From the NCBI GenBank assembly GCA_964602455.1, contig CAZRRG010000106.1:1-6712 (forward strand): a DNA stretch of 6,712 bases. The letters run 5' to 3'. Position 1 is the first letter of the stretch; each line of letters starts with the position of its first letter. Of the stretch, positions 5,069 to 6,712 are shown in pieces. The notes below the pieces were generated by a model. That model saw nothing but the letters and a program-made list of their open reading frames with translations. It ran no database searches and was not told the DNA's origin. Both the position numbers and the translations under genes were made by a program. The DNA is from JBBDIP01 sp964602455 (lineage in GTDB: Bacteria; Bacillota; Sulfobacillia; Fermentithermobacillales; Fermentithermobacillaceae).

Positions 5069-6355
5069 TCACTCCGAAACAAGCCTCTTTTCGCCCTCGA
5101 TGGCCTGGATCGGCTTGATATCCTGCGTGACCTCCAGCGTGCCGAGGAAGGCGCCGTCCACGTCCCGCACAGCAAAGTACCTGATGTAGACGTATTTCCC
5201 GCCCATCTTGATCCAGAAGTCCTCGTGGTCCTTGCGGCCCTCGCGGAAGCTCTCGATGATCCCCTCCACCACATGGACGCTGGTCGGCGGATGGCAGTTG
5301 GAGACGCGCCTGCCTATGACAGCCTTTGTGCGCGGGAATATCCGCTCGCTGCCCTGGGAGAAGTAGCGGACGATGTTGTCCTTGTCGACGAAGGTGATGT
5401 CCACCGGGAGGGTGTCCAGCATCCGGACGAGCTCGTTCATCTGGAGCGCTCCGGTCGGGAGGACGATGGAGCCGGATGGCGCGGAGATCTCCGGCTGTCC
5501 ATCCGCGGTTCGTGCAGCTGCCGGCTTCCACTCGGGAGGCGGGGGGATGAGGAAGTAGCCGAGATCCCTGCTTTCGTCGGCGATGACCTTCCATTCTTCG
5601 TCCGCGAAGACATCCAAGACCATGGGGAGGAGGATGTCGTTCTCCTTGGAGACCATGTCGGCGACTTTGGTGAGCGTCCCCTCGACGTACTCCTTGATGA
5701 CCTGCTTGGATGGCTTGTCGGGTTTGCACGGCACTGGCGAGGCTGATGGCCCCTTGGACTCCGTCGGCCGCGCCCACGCTTGGACCATCCGCGACGCTTC
5801 CTTGATGAGGTTGCGGATTTCGTCGTCGACCGCCCACATCACTTTGGGTGGGGCCGTGATACCGTGCTGCTCCATGTAGGGGAAGAAGAGGTGCTCCTTC
5901 TTGGTGTAGTGGATGTCGATGTTGGCGAGGTCGGCAAGATCCTGGGCCAGCGTGACGGCGGCTTCGGCGTCCACTTCAGCGTCCAGCTCGAGGAACGCCT
6001 CTAGGTGTGGCCGGATCCTGTCTTCCATCAGGCGCTCAAGTGCCTCGTTCTCCGCTTTGAGAGTGTGGGCCGGATGCCCCGGCGTTTCGTGGGGATTCGT
6101 CGGCCTGTGGATCTCCTCGACCGACCCCTTGAACACGGCGGCGTGGACGTCGCACAGCCGCGTAATCTCCTCCACCGGGAGACCTTCCTTGATGAGCGCT
6201 TGCTCGGCTTCGGCGATCTCCGTGGCCGAGACGTTCTTGAACACTTCCTCAAACCTTGCCTTGACCTCGTCGAAGTCTTTGCCCGCATGCAGGTCGGTAA
6301 GGAGCTCGCGGAGGACCTTCTGCCTGTACTCGCGGTTGTTGATTTCCTGGGTCAT
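5069..6355 (-). CDS. DUF438 / hemerythrin-like / PAS domain protein
   Basis: This gene encodes 428 aa. The ATG at 6355 has AAGGAGG (6363-6369) upstream inside the previous gene. Residues 1-75 are the DUF438 helical domain (REYRQKVLRELLTDLHAGKD near 8-27, ITRLCDVHAAVFKG at 64-77). Residues 83-250 form a hemerythrin-like helix bundle with metal-ligand candidates H94, H97, H149, E154, H155 and the late KENDILLPM (237-245). A polar P/S/K linker (196-219) lies within it and a proline-rich linker follows at 271-296. Residues 303-415 form a PAS domain with the family signature NCHPPTSVHVVEGI (353-366), FWIKMGGKYVYIRYFAVRD (380-398) and GTLEVTQDI (405-413). There are no membrane segments, kinase domain or DNA-binding domain. 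The domain set suggests a cytoplasmic di-iron/PAS sensor or protective protein responding to oxygen, NO or redox state; this role is inferred from hemerythrin and PAS biology. The gene overlaps the DUF1858 gene by four bases (ATGA). Confidence 0.93.
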   Translation of the reverse strand: MTQEINNREYRQKVLRELLTDLHAGKDFDEVKARFEEVFKNVSATEIAEAEQALIKEGLPVEEITRLCDVHAAVFKGSVEEIHRPTNPHETPGHPAHTLKAENEALERLMEDRIRPHLEAFLELDAEVDAEAAVTLAQDLADLANIDIHYTKKEHLFFPYMEQHGITAPPKVMWAVDDEIRNLIKEASRMVQAWARPTESKGPSASPVPCKPDKPSKQVIKEYVEGTLTKVADMVSKENDILLPMVLDVFADEEWKVIADESRDLGYFLIPPPPEWKPAAARTADGQPEISAPSGSIVLPTGALQMNELVRMLDTLPVDITFVDKDNIVRYFSQGSERIFPRTKAVIGRRVSNCHPPTSVHVVEGIIESFREGRKDHEDFWIKMGGKYVYIRYFAVRDVDGAFLGTLEVTQDIKPIQAIEGEKRLVSE

Positions 6356-6588
6356 GGTTGGGCCTCCTTTATCTCGAAATCGTGGGCGAGCAGGGTGGAG
6401 CGGATCTCATCCATGCTGACGCCCCTCATCGCGGCACCTTTTGGGATCGTCATTACTCTACCTACAGTGGCGAGCATGCCCGGTTTGGTGATCTCCTTAA
6501 ACCCTAGTTCCTCCAGGATCCCGATGAGCTCGGGATGCTCTTGGCAGAGCGATTGAACGGACTTCGTGAGGTCTATGTACTTGGTCAC
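6352..6588 (-). CDS. DUF1858 domain protein
   Basis: This gene encodes a 78-aa soluble protein. I choose GTG 6588, where GGGGTGA (6593-6599) is well placed and the product starts MTKYIDLTKSVQSLC, as expected for the family. ATG 6603 with a weaker AAGGA would add five residues. The domain has IDLTKSVQSLCQEHPELIGILEELGF (5-30), then the KPGMLATVGRVMTIPKGAAMRGV stretch (35-57) and a final helix. DUF1858 is related to the N-terminal domain of ScdA/Ric-type di-iron repair proteins and is often found beside DUF438 proteins. The ATGA overlap with the next gene indicates translational coupling and probably a joint function. No cysteine pair other than C15 is present, so there is no obvious metal site. 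Confidence 0.88.
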   Translation of the reverse strand: MTKYIDLTKSVQSLCQEHPELIGILEELGFKEITKPGMLATVGRVMTIPKGAAMRGVSMDEIRSTLLAHDFEIKEAQP

Positions 6589-6646
6589 CGTATCACCCCG
6601 CATTCTAGGCGATCCTTTGTACGCTGAGCGGTTCTGCGTTCGCGCT

Positions 6647-6695
6647 GTGTCTGCAAGACAGGTTGGTCCGTCCCGTGTCTGCAGGACAGGTTGGT
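6647..6695 (+). repeat. Two-copy 28-bp repeat with TGTC-N5-GACA dyads
   Basis: Two copies (6647-6667 and 6675-6695) differ at one base within 21 positions and are offset by 28 bp. Each contains TGTCTGCARGACA, a TGTC-N5-GACA dyad, followed by GGTTGGT. They lie 60-110 bp upstream of the DUF1858 start, where operators would be expected, but they may equally be another short tandem repeat cut by the window edge. Confidence 0.6.
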
Positions 6696-6712
6696 TCTCT
6701 GTTCTACGCACG

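Noticed and set aside
5058..5837. Long frame opposite or out of phase with the DUF438 gene
   Set aside because: Its composition is arginine/glycine-rich as expected for a shadow, and the DUF438 frame carries clear conserved motifs.

Overview
The window is GC-rich bacterial DNA (roughly 60% by eye). All six genes I can support lie on the minus strand, and most are preceded by strong GGAGG-type ribosome binding sites. The protein families (DUF1858, DUF438 with hemerythrin and PAS domains, an M20 amidohydrolase beside a DUF3100 membrane protein, and a GNAT with a C-terminal thioredoxin-like part) suit an anaerobic Bacillota or Synergistota-like bacterium. That assignment is inference from gene families; there is no rRNA or marker gene here.

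Layout, in the direction of transcription (right to left). (1) 6588-5069: a two-gene unit, a small DUF1858 protein and a large DUF438/hemerythrin/PAS protein, overlapping by ATGA and followed by a strong hairpin at 4955-4991. A 2 x 28 bp repeat lies upstream, at the window edge. (2) 4958-4208: about 750 bp with no convincing gene, filled with degenerate 31-32 bp repeats, a 14-bp palindrome and one copy of a ~180 bp repeat. (3) 4207-365: a tightly packed four-gene operon. It encodes a small five-helix membrane protein, a DUF3100 membrane protein, an AbgB/HipO-like M20 amidohydrolase, and a GNAT acetyltransferase with a thioredoxin-like tail. Gaps are 12, 52 and 23 bp. (4) 364-1: a five-unit 19-bp tandem array that touches the GNAT stop codon, then a second copy of the ~180 bp repeat.

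Functional reading. The two membrane proteins plus the cytoplasmic amidohydrolase look like an uptake-and-hydrolysis module for an N-acyl or aminoacyl amide, comparable in logic to AbgT/AbgAB but with a different membrane component. The GNAT may act on the product or be a co-transcribed passenger. The DUF1858-DUF438 pair resembles modules linked to di-iron, NO or redox sensing, but nothing in the sequence proves this.

The most unusual feature is repetition at several scales. The ~180 bp repeat flanks the operon in direct orientation. Short tandem repeats occupy the intergenic regions (19, 28, 31 and 32 bp periods). In-frame repeats (12, 36 and 48 bp periods, all multiples of three) have expanded loops in the GNAT and possibly the leader of the small membrane protein.
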